Source: Chitinibacter fontanus | Lineage (GTDB): Bacteria; Pseudomonadota; Gammaproteobacteria; Burkholderiales; Chitinibacteraceae | Length of the DNA stretch: 64,000 nucleotides | NCBI RefSeq assembly: GCF_013423785.1 | Contig: NZ_CP058952.1 | Location: 1,240,001 to 1,304,000, forward strand | Direction: 5' to 3' | Position numbers and translations under genes: made by a program | The notes under the pieces: generated by a model | What the model saw: the letters and a program-made list of their open reading frames with translations, nothing else | The model's database searches: none | Told to the model about the DNA's origin: nothing | Shown: positions 56,228 to 64,000 of the stretch, piece by piece | Numbering within the stretch: the first letter of the stretch is position 1 | Layout: the number at the start of each line of letters is the position of its first letter

Positions 56228-56983
56228 ATGCATCACGCCGCAGAAATTGGGTTCACCCATCGGGCACAACAATACCAACAAGGTCGGCCCGAATATCCCA
56301 GCGCAATCGCGAGCTACTTGCAGCAAACGTTGAAGCTAGGTGCGGGTCAAACTGTGCTGGATTTAGGCGCAGGCACCGGCAAATTCACCAAGCTGCTCGT
56401 GCAAACCGCCGCCAGCGTCGTCGCGGTCGAACCGATTGCCGCGATGCGCGAACAAATCACCACGCAAGCCGTGACCGTATTAGCAGGGCACGCCGAAGCC
56501 ATTCCACTACCCGATTCGTCGGTTGATGTGATCTGCTGCGCACAAGCGTTTCATTGGTTTGCCAATGGCGAAGCGCTAGCGGAAATGCACCGCGTGCTGC
56601 GCGCCAACGGTAAGCTCTGCCTGATCTGGAATACGCGTGATGAGTCGTTTGATTGGGTGGCAGCGATTACGCAATTGATGCATCCGCACGAGGGCGATGC
56701 GCCGCGTTATTACACCGGGCAATGGAAAGCGCCGTTTTATGAGCAAAACTGGTTTGGCCCCGCCAGCTACCATGCCCTGCCCCACGCGCATATTGGCGCA
56801 ATTGAGCAGGTGATAATTGACCGCTTTATGTCGGTCAGCTTTATCGCTGCACTCGATGAAGCCGCTCAGCAACAATTCAAACAGCAATTACTAACACTTC
56901 GCACGCAATTTCCAGCACTGCAACACGAAGCAATTGCATTTCCCTACCGAACAGAGCTATGGCTTTATAGCAAGCTCGATTAG
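56228..56983 (+). CDS. Class I SAM-dependent methyltransferase
   Basis: 251 residues from the ATG at 56228, with GAGGGAG upstream. SAM-binding motif LDLGAGTGKFTKLL at about 43-56, VEPIAAMR, and PDSSVDVICCAQAFHWF of the Methyltransf_11 family. Substrate unknown. It is 47 bp before the dienelactone hydrolase gene and probably in the same transcript. Confidence 0.82.
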   Translation: MHHAAEIGFTHRAQQYQQGRPEYPSAIASYLQQTLKLGAGQTVLDLGAGTGKFTKLLVQTAASVVAVEPIAAMREQITTQAVTVLAGHAEAIPLPDSSVDVICCAQAFHWFANGEALAEMHRVLRANGKLCLIWNTRDESFDWVAAITQLMHPHEGDAPRYYTGQWKAPFYEQNWFGPASYHALPHAHIGAIEQVIIDRFMSVSFIAALDEAAQQQFKQQLLTLRTQFPALQHEAIAFPYRTELWLYSKLD

Positions 56984-57030
56984 ACTAGGCGCACAAGCCA
57001 ATTCCCAATAATCAACCGGAGCTAATCCCT

Positions 57031-57768
57031 ATGATGATCAAAAGCGAAATCACCGACTTGAACACCGCCACCGGCGTAATGCGCACTTATGTGCATCGCC
57101 CAGCTGTGGATGGTCAATATCCGACGATTCTGTTTTATTCCGAAATTTTCCAGCAAACCGGCCCAATCGAACGTGCTGCGAAGCTCATCGCGGGGCATGG
57201 CTATAACGTGCTGGTGCCCGAAGTGTTCCATGAGCTAAACCCAATCGGCACCGTACTAGCCTATGACGACGCCGGTCGCGATAAAGGCAATGCCGACAAA
57301 ATGGCGAAATCGGTCGAAGGCTACGACACTGATAACGCAGCGATGATCGCGTGGGTGAAGCAACAGCCGTGGCACTCAGGCGACTTCGGCGCGATGGGTT
57401 TCTGCATTGGCGGCCATTTGGCTTTCCGCGCCGCACTGCAGCCGGAAATCAAAGCAACCGCGTGTTTCTACGCGACCGATTTGCACACCAATGTGATCCC
57501 AAATCAGCCCGGCCAACATAGCATGGAGCGCTTGGCCGACATTAGCGGCGAATTGCTGATGATTTTCGGCAAGCAAGATCCGCACATTCCAGCAGCCGGC
57601 CGCGCTCAGGTATATCAGGCACTAGTCGCCGCCGACAAAACCTTCACTTGGCATGAATTTAACGGCCCACACGCGTTTATGCGCGATGAAGGCGATCGCT
57701 ATGACCCGCAATTGGCACTGCTCGGTTACCAATTGGCATTTGATTTATTCCGTCGTAATTTGAAATAA
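57031..57768 (+). CDS. Dienelactone hydrolase family protein
   Basis: 245 residues. Alpha/beta hydrolase with a Cys nucleophile in GFCIGGH (about 129-135), Asp in DPHIP and His in GPHAFMRDEG. The family hydrolyses dienelactone or related esters, but many members are of unknown role. No catechol pathway genes are nearby. It has its own terminator. Confidence 0.85.
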   Translation: MMIKSEITDLNTATGVMRTYVHRPAVDGQYPTILFYSEIFQQTGPIERAAKLIAGHGYNVLVPEVFHELNPIGTVLAYDDAGRDKGNADKMAKSVEGYDTDNAAMIAWVKQQPWHSGDFGAMGFCIGGHLAFRAALQPEIKATACFYATDLHTNVIPNQPGQHSMERLADISGELLMIFGKQDPHIPAAGRAQVYQALVAADKTFTWHEFNGPHAFMRDEGDRYDPQLALLGYQLAFDLFRRNLK

Positions 57769-57790
57769 ATTACTGGTATTTGTTGCCGCT

Positions 57791-57818
57791 AAGCCGCGCC
57801 AATGGTGCGGCTTTTTTT
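57791..57818 (+). terminator. Intrinsic terminator after the dienelactone hydrolase gene
   Basis: AAGCCGCGCC-AAT-GGTGCGGCTT followed by a T-run, 22 bp past the stop. Confidence 0.9.
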
Positions 57819-58036
57819 CTGCCAACCTCGCCCCAACTAGTTTGCAACAAGGGGTAAATAATGCCATTGGCAATCCAAACAACCAAATGTATATAGCTAC
57901 AAATCAATTGATATAAGGCCTAAATACAAATACCCCGGCAAAGTTATTATTGCATCCACATTGCGGTAGTTCATCACTGAAACGAAGCGGCTGCGCTCGT
58001 AAGCTCAAGTTGTGATGAATACCATTGGGGATGAAT

Positions 58037-58435
58037 ATGCGCCGCTTTTTATGTTGCTGTATCGCAGCTTTTGGCTTGAGCCCCAATTGCTGGGCGGATA
58101 AAGTGCTCACTCAATTAGAGCACCAAAAGACCGTCGTGCTAAAACCGAAAGAAAGCCTCACGGTCAAGTTGCCAACCAATCCTAGTACTGGTTATCTCTG
58201 GTTTCTGGAAAGCTCTGACACGCAGGCGGATACCCTGCAATTGACCCAAGACTGGAAGTTTATTCCGCGCGATAAAAATCAACGCCAGCCGATTGGCGAT
58301 ACAACTTGGCGGTTTACCGCGAAGCAAGCAGGCGAAGTCACCTTGCGCTTTATTTATCGTAAACCATGGCAAGGGCCCGAGATTGAGCCGCTGGACATAC
58401 GTGAATATCGCTTAGTAGTGAGCGAGCAAGGTTAG
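58037..58435 (+). CDS. Chagasin-type cysteine protease inhibitor (I42 family)
   Basis: 132 residues from the ATG at 58037 (GGGG 6 bp upstream), with a signal peptide ending NCWA-D. The three family loops are present: NPSTGYLW, GDTTWRFTAKQAGE, and RKPWQGP. The fold blocks papain-like proteases. The protein is predicted periplasmic, so it may guard against endogenous or predator proteases. Its 3' end overlaps the convergent hemerythrin gene by 4 bp. A 50-nt hairpin (TTCATCAC/GTGATGAA) lies just upstream at 57970-58019. Confidence 0.85.
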   Translation: MRRFLCCCIAAFGLSPNCWADKVLTQLEHQKTVVLKPKESLTVKLPTNPSTGYLWFLESSDTQADTLQLTQDWKFIPRDKNQRQPIGDTTWRFTAKQAGEVTLRFIYRKPWQGPEIEPLDIREYRLVVSEQG

Positions 58436-58956
58436 ACTTTTTGCCCGCGCCGGGCCGCCATGTTGCGCCCGAGTTGCTGCAGCTGTTTGGCATCGAGTAA
58501 CACTTTGGCGTAGGGATAAATCTCGTCCTCTTCACGTGCGGCATGGGCTGGGTAACGGCTGGCAAATTGTGCTGCCAGCTCGGCACTGAGCTCGTTATCA
58601 TTGCCTGCGACTAGCGCCAGCAAAGCGGCACGAACTTGTTGCCATAAGGCACCTAGCTCATCGTGCTCTGCCATGATCTGATCAATCACCTGCTTTAACT
58701 CGGCGGATGCCAAAGGGATTAAGGCTGGAAATAAGTCTTCATCTTCGTCTTGATGGTGCAAAGGCGCGGCAATATCGAAATAGCGCAAAATCGATTGTGC
58801 CCCCGCAATTGCCGCCGCATCGGCCCCATGCTGGGCCACATGGCTCACCAGCGTTTCCGTCAAGGCGGCATATTGGCGCACCCGATCATGACAGGCGATC
58901 AGCATCGCCACTGGGGTTTCAAACGTCACCGTTTCAGTAGCAAAAGGGTTAAGCAT
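58432..58956 (-). CDS. Hemerythrin HHE-domain protein
   Basis: 174 residues. Helix-bundle with metal-ligand motifs CHDRV, LHHQDEDEDLFP, EHDELG and HAAREEDEIYPYA, which supply the His/Glu/Asp set for a di-iron site. Such proteins bind oxygen or nitric oxide, or buffer iron. Single gene; the 5' side holds 188 bp without a gene up to the next. Confidence 0.85.
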   Translation of the reverse strand: MLNPFATETVTFETPVAMLIACHDRVRQYAALTETLVSHVAQHGADAAAIAGAQSILRYFDIAAPLHHQDEDEDLFPALIPLASAELKQVIDQIMAEHDELGALWQQVRAALLALVAGNDNELSAELAAQFASRYPAHAAREEDEIYPYAKVLLDAKQLQQLGRNMAARRGQKV

Positions 58957-59144
58957 CGCAGCACTCCAAAGCTAGTCGGCATTTCAAACTACGCCTTCAA
59001 ACTGGCTTTGCCAAGCGTATTACTGCGTTTTTGTGTTACCAAAGGCACGTGCTTTGATTTCAGCCAATCTACGCGCGTTTACAGTTAAGCTGTGCAGCAC
59101 AAAGGCCGCACAGCTGCGCAAATGTCGCTTCGCAGGTGAGCTGA

Positions 59145-60287
59145 TTAGATCTGCTCAACGATTGCATACAGCGCGCTAAGCAGTGAGCTGCCTAGCTGCG
59201 TTGAACGCTCACCATTCCAACCCACCTCGGGCAAGGGACGATTGGCGGTGTCTTTAAATGGCATTTCTACTGTATAGGCCAAGCAATCGAACTCATTACC
59301 GACCCAGTTCGTTCCCAAAGTCAGCGTTTCTGGGCCGAACTTACCCACTTCATAGCCGTGCTCAACTTGGAAATCGGGGCTGGCGGCCAGCCAAGCTTTC
59401 TTGAATGCCTCTTGCAAATCGTGCTGGCGGCACGAGAACGATTCATTGCTCTCGCAACCGGCAACAAAATTATGCGGAATACTCTCGTCGCCGTGAATAT
59501 CAAAGAAGGCATCGACACCCACCTGCTGCATTTTCTCGCGCACCCAATACACTTCCGGACTGCGCTCCAGAGTTGGCGTTTGCCATTCTCGATTTAGATT
59601 TGCACCCTTAGCATTGGTGCGCAAATTACCCCGCACGCTGCCATCGGGGTTCATATTCGGCACGACGTAAAACACGCATTTTTCCAGCAAGGCCCGCGCG
59701 ATTGAGTTTTGCGGGTCAAGCAAGGTTTCGAGCAAGCCTTCAACAAACCACTCGGCCATGCTCTCGCCCGGATGCTGGCGCGCCGTCACCCAGATTTTTT
59801 TCTTATTAATGCCGTAATAGCCTTTTTGCACGCCGATGCGCAGCAAGTCAAAATCATGTCCGTCGGGCGTCACGCCCAATTGTTCGAGCTTCACCCACGG
59901 CGCGGCGGTGATCGCGTTGCCGATCAACGTCTGATGGCGCTCCCAGCTATACGGCTCGAAATAAGCAAACCACATTACATCGGTATGCGGCGTGTGCTTG
60001 ATCGTCAGCGTTTGGCCATCGTATTCAGTTTCCACGCGGAACCAGTTCTCGCGGTCATACGAGGCCACCGCCTGATAATCAGGCCAGCCATCAGGATAAG
60101 CGCTCTGCCCCGCGTTTTCGATTTTCAGCGTGCAATCAACATCGCGCGCGCCGCTTAAGCGAAAGTGAAACCACTGCGCAAAGTCGGACGCATTATCAGC
60201 GCGCAGTTTCAGGCGGATATTGGCAGCGTCGCTGGCGTCAACCACATCAATCGAGCCAGAGTCAAAATTACTCGTAATACGAAGCAT
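59145..60287 (-). CDS. M14-family zinc carboxypeptidase (cytosolic-carboxypeptidase-like)
   Basis: 380 residues. N-terminal beta-sandwich at about 1-110 (cytosolic carboxypeptidase N-domain type), zinc ligands in ARQHPGESMAEW (His, Glu) and a downstream FFDIHGDE (His). NMNPDGSVRGNLR and the catalytic Glu region VEMPFKD follow. Related eukaryotic enzymes trim polyglutamate; bacterial ones are mostly uncharacterised. It lacks a signal peptide, so it is cytoplasmic. It follows an SDR gene by 23 bp. Confidence 0.88.
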   Translation of the reverse strand: MLRITSNFDSGSIDVVDASDAANIRLKLRADNASDFAQWFHFRLSGARDVDCTLKIENAGQSAYPDGWPDYQAVASYDRENWFRVETEYDGQTLTIKHTPHTDVMWFAYFEPYSWERHQTLIGNAITAAPWVKLEQLGVTPDGHDFDLLRIGVQKGYYGINKKKIWVTARQHPGESMAEWFVEGLLETLLDPQNSIARALLEKCVFYVVPNMNPDGSVRGNLRTNAKGANLNREWQTPTLERSPEVYWVREKMQQVGVDAFFDIHGDESIPHNFVAGCESNESFSCRQHDLQEAFKKAWLAASPDFQVEHGYEVGKFGPETLTLGTNWVGNEFDCLAYTVEMPFKDTANRPLPEVGWNGERSTQLGSSLLSALYAIVEQI

Positions 60288-60310
60288 GGGCTTTCCTTAA
60301 CAAACCAATA

Positions 60311-61027
60311 TTAAAAATGTTGATCCAAGATTGGGGGCAACACCAGCTCCCGCACATAAGACGAAGGCGATAGTTGCAATAGCGCCTGCACCAGTTTGAC
60401 GACATCATGCACCGGAATCAATTTACCATGACCGCGCTGGCTTGCCTGCGCCACTGGCACACTGAAAGCATCTTCGGTATTTAAATCGCCGATCTGCAAA
60501 CACGTTACCGCCAACCCATGATCACGAAACCCTTCACGCAAAGCATCGGCAATGCCATTGAGGCCAAATTTAGACGCGCCAAACGCCACTTCAGGTCGGC
60601 CACTGCGCGCCAGTGCCGAAGTCGAACCCGTCAAAATCAGCTGTGGTTTAGTCGACTTTAACAAGCGAGGAATAAGCCGTTTTAACAGCAAAATCGTTGA
60701 GGTCAGATTCACGTTCATCATCTGAATAATTTGCTCGTCACTATCGGCGAGAAAATCATACTCATGACTAAACGCTTTTTCTTCCCAAATACCAACATTG
60801 CAGATCACTACATCCAACTGCTCGGGCAAGGCCTGCTCGATTTTATTGCATGCGACCAATGTTTCGCTGAGATCGGCAGCAATCCATTGCAACTCAACGC
60901 CAGCAGCTAGCTCCAAATCACTTGGCCGAGTTCGTGAAACCCCAATAACCGTATCACCAGCCTGTGCTAGCCCTTCAACAAAAGCACGACCCAAACCTCG
61001 CCCAGCGCCCACCACCAAAATTTTCAT
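60311..61027 (-). CDS. SDR-family protein with Tyr-to-Phe change in the active site
   Basis: 238 residues. Cofactor motif VVGAGRGLGRAF at about 5-16, NVGIWE (NAG position), SNxS-type GSTSA and an active-site segment AFGASKFGL. The usual catalytic Tyr of YxxxK is Phe (codon TTT), while the Lys is kept. The protein may bind NAD(P)H but have altered or no reductase activity. It sits between DUF2185 and M14 peptidase genes on the same strand. Confidence 0.78.
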   Translation of the reverse strand: MKILVVGAGRGLGRAFVEGLAQAGDTVIGVSRTRPSDLELAAGVELQWIAADLSETLVACNKIEQALPEQLDVVICNVGIWEEKAFSHEYDFLADSDEQIIQMMNVNLTSTILLLKRLIPRLLKSTKPQLILTGSTSALARSGRPEVAFGASKFGLNGIADALREGFRDHGLAVTCLQIGDLNTEDAFSVPVAQASQRGHGKLIPVHDVVKLVQALLQLSPSSYVRELVLPPILDQHF

Positions 61028-61033
61028 TCGCGT

Positions 61034-61387
61034 TTAATCCAGCGGCGACCAATCGGTTACCGGCTTAAACTCATCATCATCTTCGCTTTTCACAAAGCGC
61101 TCGAACACGCTGCCAACGGGCGAGCCCAATAGCGGAATGATGTGACTATCGTAATTGGCGATGACGTTCACATCGAATTCACTGTGATTTTTCGGGTTAT
61201 TCAGATATTTTTGATCTTCAGTCCCCGAGAAAAAGCGCCAGCCACTATCGCCGTCTTTAAGCGGTTTTTCGCGGTACATCAGCCCGACCGGATAGCCTTC
61301 GATCGTGATTTCATCGCTGGCGATGCAGCTACCGTGGCCTGTGGCGATTTTTTTGATGATGCGCTCGTCGAGCAGAAAGTCTTTCAT
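61034..61387 (-). CDS. DUF2185 protein (Imm33-like fold)
   Basis: 117 residues. The DUF2185 signature is clear: IEGYPVGLMYREKPLKDGDSGWRFFSGTED, then DVNVIANYDSHIIPLL and VFERF. Members are cytoplasmic, sometimes immunity proteins next to toxins, but no toxin is seen here. The ATG at 61387 lies 1 bp from GGGTAT repeat copy 5. Adjacent SDR and Gfo/Idh genes share the strand. Confidence 0.85.
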   Translation of the reverse strand: MKDFLLDERIIKKIATGHGSCIASDEITIEGYPVGLMYREKPLKDGDSGWRFFSGTEDQKYLNNPKNHSEFDVNVIANYDSHIIPLLGSPVGSVFERFVKSEDDDEFKPVTDWSPLD

Positions 61388-61388
61388 A

Positions 61389-61437
61389 GGGTATATCCCG
61401 CCGTATTAGATCAAGATTGGTTTACTGGGCAATACCC
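61389..61437. repeat. GGGTAT inverted repeat, copy 5
   Basis: 49 bp. GGGTATATCCCG on the left, GGGCAATACCC on the right. The right arm forms the last four codons and stop of the Gfo/Idh/MocA gene (GIAQ-stop), and the left arm lies against the DUF2185 start codon, so it fills the whole gap. Confidence 0.65.
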
Positions 61438-62387
61438 AGCAATGTATCACGAGCAGATAAAGTCATCGCCAAGGCTGCACGCGTTTTGGCATGGCTCATA
61501 ATAGGACTTTCCAGCCGCCCTTGGCGCAGCAAATCGCAGAAATGCGCTGTTTCGTAATTCAGCCCCGAGCCTTGTGGCGTCATCATCAGTTCTTCGCGCT
61601 CACCCAGCGCGTTGACCAGCGTGGCTTTAGCCGGATTCCACCATTTATCGTGAATCACAATATAGCCCGCGCTACCACCAAGCAATGCTTCGCCGCTGCC
61701 AGCAATGTCGAGGCCACTGTAGAGTTGGCTAATGCCGCGTTCGTGTTGAATATTTAAGCTCGCAAAGGTATCGACGCCGCTAGCGCCAATCCGCCCCAGT
61801 GTTTGAATTTCACCCGCAGCGCCCAGCCAATCGACAGCCAGAAACGCGCTGTAAATGCCAATATCAAGCAGGCCGCCACCCGCTTGTGCGGGATCGAGCA
61901 CGGCGTGCCCCTCAGCTACGTTAGGGTTAGCGAAGCCAGCGCGCACAAAGCGCACTTCGCCAATCGCGCCCGCATCGATGCGCTCGCGAATTAAGCGATA
62001 TAGCGGGAAAAACGGTGGCTTCATCGCTTCCATATACAGCCGCCCCGTGGTCTGCGCGGTGGCGATAACAGCATCGAGTTCGTCCAATGAAGTCGCGGCG
62101 GGCTTCTCGCACAAGACCGCTTTACCCGCTTGCAGCGCGGCGATGCTGAATGTGGCGTGGCTAGGGTGTGGCGTGGCGATATACACCGCGTCGATGTCGC
62201 TGGCGAGCAGATCGTCGATTTCGTCGCAGACAGTGGGAATGTGGTGAACCGCAGCAAACTGCCGCGCTTTAGCGCCGCCACGACTATACACCGCCGCCAC
62301 CGTGGCATTGGGAACGTGGGCGAGGCCGGCAAAAAAACGCTGCGCGATGCTGCCAGTACCGATAATGCCAAAACGGACCTTACTCAT
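61422..62387 (-). CDS. Gfo/Idh/MocA-family oxidoreductase
   Basis: 321 residues from the ATG at 62387; the preceding GTG also fits but the GGAG spacing suits the ATG. Rossmann motif IIGTGSIAQRFF at about 7-18, and EKPAATSLDEL, the usual catalytic-Lys site. The C-terminal domain contains GGGLLDIGIYS. The family oxidises sugars or polyols with NAD(P); the substrate is unknown. Its 3' end lies in GGGTAT repeat copy 5. Confidence 0.85.
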   Translation of the reverse strand: MSKVRFGIIGTGSIAQRFFAGLAHVPNATVAAVYSRGGAKARQFAAVHHIPTVCDEIDDLLASDIDAVYIATPHPSHATFSIAALQAGKAVLCEKPAATSLDELDAVIATAQTTGRLYMEAMKPPFFPLYRLIRERIDAGAIGEVRFVRAGFANPNVAEGHAVLDPAQAGGGLLDIGIYSAFLAVDWLGAAGEIQTLGRIGASGVDTFASLNIQHERGISQLYSGLDIAGSGEALLGGSAGYIVIHDKWWNPAKATLVNALGEREELMMTPQGSGLNYETAHFCDLLRQGRLESPIMSHAKTRAALAMTLSARDTLLGIAQ

Positions 62388-62403
62388 CACGACTCCTAGC
62401 TAT

Positions 62404-62453
62404 GGGTATAGCCCTGAAAATCAGTAATATTAAGATTTACAGAGCTATACACC
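62404..62453. repeat. GGGTAT inverted repeat, copy 6
   Basis: 50 bp. Left arm GGGTATAGCCCTG, right arm CAGAGCTATACACC, internal ATTAAG. It fills most of the 81-bp gap between metW and the Gfo/Idh gene. Confidence 0.7.
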
Positions 62454-62468
62454 AATCAGGTATTGCGA

Positions 62469-63071
62469 TTATTGATTTGCCAAACTAAATTGCACCAAGG
62501 CAAGGCTACCAAACAGATTCGGCAGAAAATCAACCGTCTCGCCTTGATGCAGCACGACCTGCTTATCGACTTTCATGCCCATTTTGCCGAGCAATTTGTC
62601 AAAATCATTCACCGTGCAGAAGTGAATATTCGGCGTGTTATACCATTCGTACGGAATCGTCTCGGACACGGGCATACGGCCGATCAGAATTTGCCAGCGG
62701 TTTTCCCAGAAGCCGAAGTTCGGGAACGTGACAATACCGACTTTGCCGACGCGCAGCATTTCTTGCAAGATCAGCTCGATATTGTGCATGGCCTGAATGG
62801 TGAGCGAGAGCACGACATAATCAAAACTGCCATCTTCAAAACTTTGCAAACCGCTTTCCATATCGGCCTGAATCACATTCAGGCCTTTTTCAACGCAGCT
62901 CACAATCGACATCACATCGACATCGACACCAATACCGCGCACAGCTTTATTGCCTTGCAGCCAAGCGAGCAATTCGCCATCAGCGCAGCCTAAATCGAGC
63001 ACGCGTGAGCCGGGTTTGATCTGGTCGGAAATGTGTTTAAGGTCGGGGCGGAGGGTGTTGTGATTAGCCAT
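62469..63071 (-). CDS. metW: MetW, methionine-biosynthesis methyltransferase-like protein
   Basis: 200 residues. SAM-type motif VLDLGCADGELLAWL at about 24-38, then MNVIQADMESGL-type sequence and VTFPNFGFWENRW. MetW partners MetX in betaproteobacteria, where it is needed for homoserine acylation. The ATG overlaps the metX stop. Confidence 0.93.
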   Translation of the reverse strand: MANHNTLRPDLKHISDQIKPGSRVLDLGCADGELLAWLQGNKAVRGIGVDVDVMSIVSCVEKGLNVIQADMESGLQSFEDGSFDYVVLSLTIQAMHNIELILQEMLRVGKVGIVTFPNFGFWENRWQILIGRMPVSETIPYEWYNTPNIHFCTVNDFDKLLGKMGMKVDKQVVLHQGETVDFLPNLFGSLALVQFSLANQ

Positions 63072-64000
63072 TACGCGATCTCCTTCGCCACATTATTTAA
63101 ATAGGCCCGCATCACGGCCATGTACGGCGCGTCTTCCATCAGGAAAGCATCGTGGCCGTGTTGTGATGTAATTTCGGCATACGACACGGTGCGATCGGCA
63201 TCGAGCAAGGCTTTGACGATTTCGCGTGAACGCGACGGCGCGAAACGCCAGTCGGACGTGAACGACACGACCAAGAATTTGGCCTGCGCTTGGCGCATCG
63301 CCTCGGCCAAGCTACCGCCGTAATGACGCGCAGGGTCGAAATAATCGAGTGCCTTGGTCATCAGCAAATAAGTGTTCGCATCAAACATCGTCGAGAATTT
63401 ATCGCCCTGATAGCGCAGGTAGGATTCGATTTCGAATTCAACGTCGAAACCGTATTTGTATTCGCCACTACGCAACATGCGGCCAAATTTCTCGCCCATG
63501 CCATCGTCGGACAAATAAGTAATATGACCCAGCATCCGCGCCAAACGCAGCCCACGGCGTGGCACGACGCCGTGCTGATAAAAATCGCCGCCATGAAATT
63601 CGGGGTCGGTAATAATGGCCTGCCGCGCCACATCGTTAAACGCGATATTCTGTGCCGTCAATTTCGGCGCCGACGCAATCACCAGCGCATGGCGCACGCG
63701 CTCTGGATAAGTAATCGACCAACGCAGCGCCTGCATCCCGCCCAGGCTACCGCCAATAATCGCGGCGAACTGCTGAATGCCCAAGCGATCAGCCAAACGC
63801 GCCTGTGTTTCAACCCAATCACGCACCAACACGACCGGAAAGCTCGAACCATACGGCGCATTGGTTTCTGGGTTAATACTCGAAGGGCCAGTCGAACCAT
63901 GGCAACCACCGAGGTTATTGAGGCCTATGACGAAGAATTTATTCGTATCGATTGGTTTGCCGGGACCAACCATATTGTCCCACCAACCCGCAGCTTTATC
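63071..64000 (-). CDS. metX: MetX, homoserine O-acyltransferase (5' end outside the window)
   Basis: At least 310 residues are visible; the N-terminus (roughly 60-70 residues) lies beyond the window. Alpha/beta hydrolase with [14 protein letters not shown] and nucleophile Ser in [28 protein letters not shown] carries the Asp and [11 protein letters not shown] the His. It acylates homoserine at the start of methionine synthesis. Whether acetyl- or succinyl-CoA is used cannot be told here. It forms an operon with metW. Confidence 0.95.
   Translation of the reverse strand, partial: DKAAGWWDNMVGPGKPIDTNKFFVIGLNNLGGCHGSTGPSSINPETNAPYGSSFPVVLVRDWVETQARLADRLGIQQFAAIIGGSLGGMQALRWSITYPERVRHALVIASAPKLTAQNIAFNDVARQAIITDPEFHGGDFYQHGVVPRRGLRLARMLGHITYLSDDGMGEKFGRMLRSGEYKYGFDVEFEIESYLRYQGDKFSTMFDANTYLLMTKALDYFDPARHYGGSLAEAMRQAQAKFLVVSFTSDWRFAPSRSREIVKALLDADRTVSYAEITSQHGHDAFLMEDAPYMAVMRAYLNNVAKEIA

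Noticed and set aside
61034..61387. DUF2185 gene as part of a toxin-immunity system
   Set aside because: The family includes immunity proteins, but no toxin, secretion effector or polymorphic-toxin fragment lies nearby.

Overview
The window looks like chromosomal DNA of a Gram-negative betaproteobacterium, most likely in the order Neisseriales. GyrB, DnaA, RnpA, YidC and MnmE read as Neisseriales-type proteins. The order gyrB-dnaN-dnaA | rpmH-rnpA-yidD-yidC-mnmE, with no recF, is the usual betaproteobacterial arrangement at the replication origin. A Chitinibacteraceae-type genus is a guess from overall similarity, not a proven placement. I saw no prophage, insertion sequence, CRISPR array, tRNA or rRNA. 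Nearly all of the window is intact single-copy genes.

Layout. 0-3.7 kb: the start of ttcA, a pteridine-reductase-like SDR, a MidA-type methyltransferase, an ABC-type binding protein and a GcvR-like ACT protein. 4.8-17.4 kb: a complete type II secretion locus in three blocks, F-G-H-I-J-K (minus), C-D-E (plus) and L-M-N (minus), with an extra lipoprotein gene between E and N. 17.5-22.9 kb: cysDN, then proA, a chorismate mutase, nadD and rsfS. 22.9-27.4 kb: a compact RstA-RstB / Asr-like / YdgD-like module with a HugZ-like gene. 27.5-32 kb: a MacA-MacB-outer-membrane-factor export system. 33.3-34.9 kb: a Crp/Fnr regulator, a perfect palindromic operator and two small secreted charged proteins. 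34.9-37.5 kb: an Ada protein and an erythromycin-esterase-like lipoprotein. 37.7-48.1 kb: the origin-proximal housekeeping cluster. 48.1-51.7 kb: a hybrid histidine kinase paired with a periplasmic binding protein. 52-56.2 kb: purE-purK-purC with alkD and a GNAT gene. 56.2-62.4 kb: assorted enzymes (methyltransferase, dienelactone hydrolase, chagasin-type inhibitor, hemerythrin, M14 peptidase, SDR, DUF2185, Gfo/Idh/MocA). 62.4-64 kb: metW-metX, with metX cut by the window edge.

The most interesting material lies outside ordinary gene calls. (1) The acid-response set RstA-RstB-Asr-YdgD, which in E. coli is split over about ten genes, is contiguous and co-oriented here. Its Asr homologue is a 20-residue tandem-repeat protein, with a 10-bp direct repeat upstream that suits an OmpR-family regulator. 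(2) A 111-113 bp structured repeat occurs three times, always 2-5 bp after a stop codon and in the same orientation, with compensating changes in its hairpin. (3) A second family of about 50-bp inverted repeats with GGGTAT arms occurs at least six times. Its 9-base core GGGTATWGC is over-represented even inside genes. (4) The Crp/Fnr regulator with its operator and two small secreted proteins looks like an uncharacterised regulatory module. All counts were made by eye.
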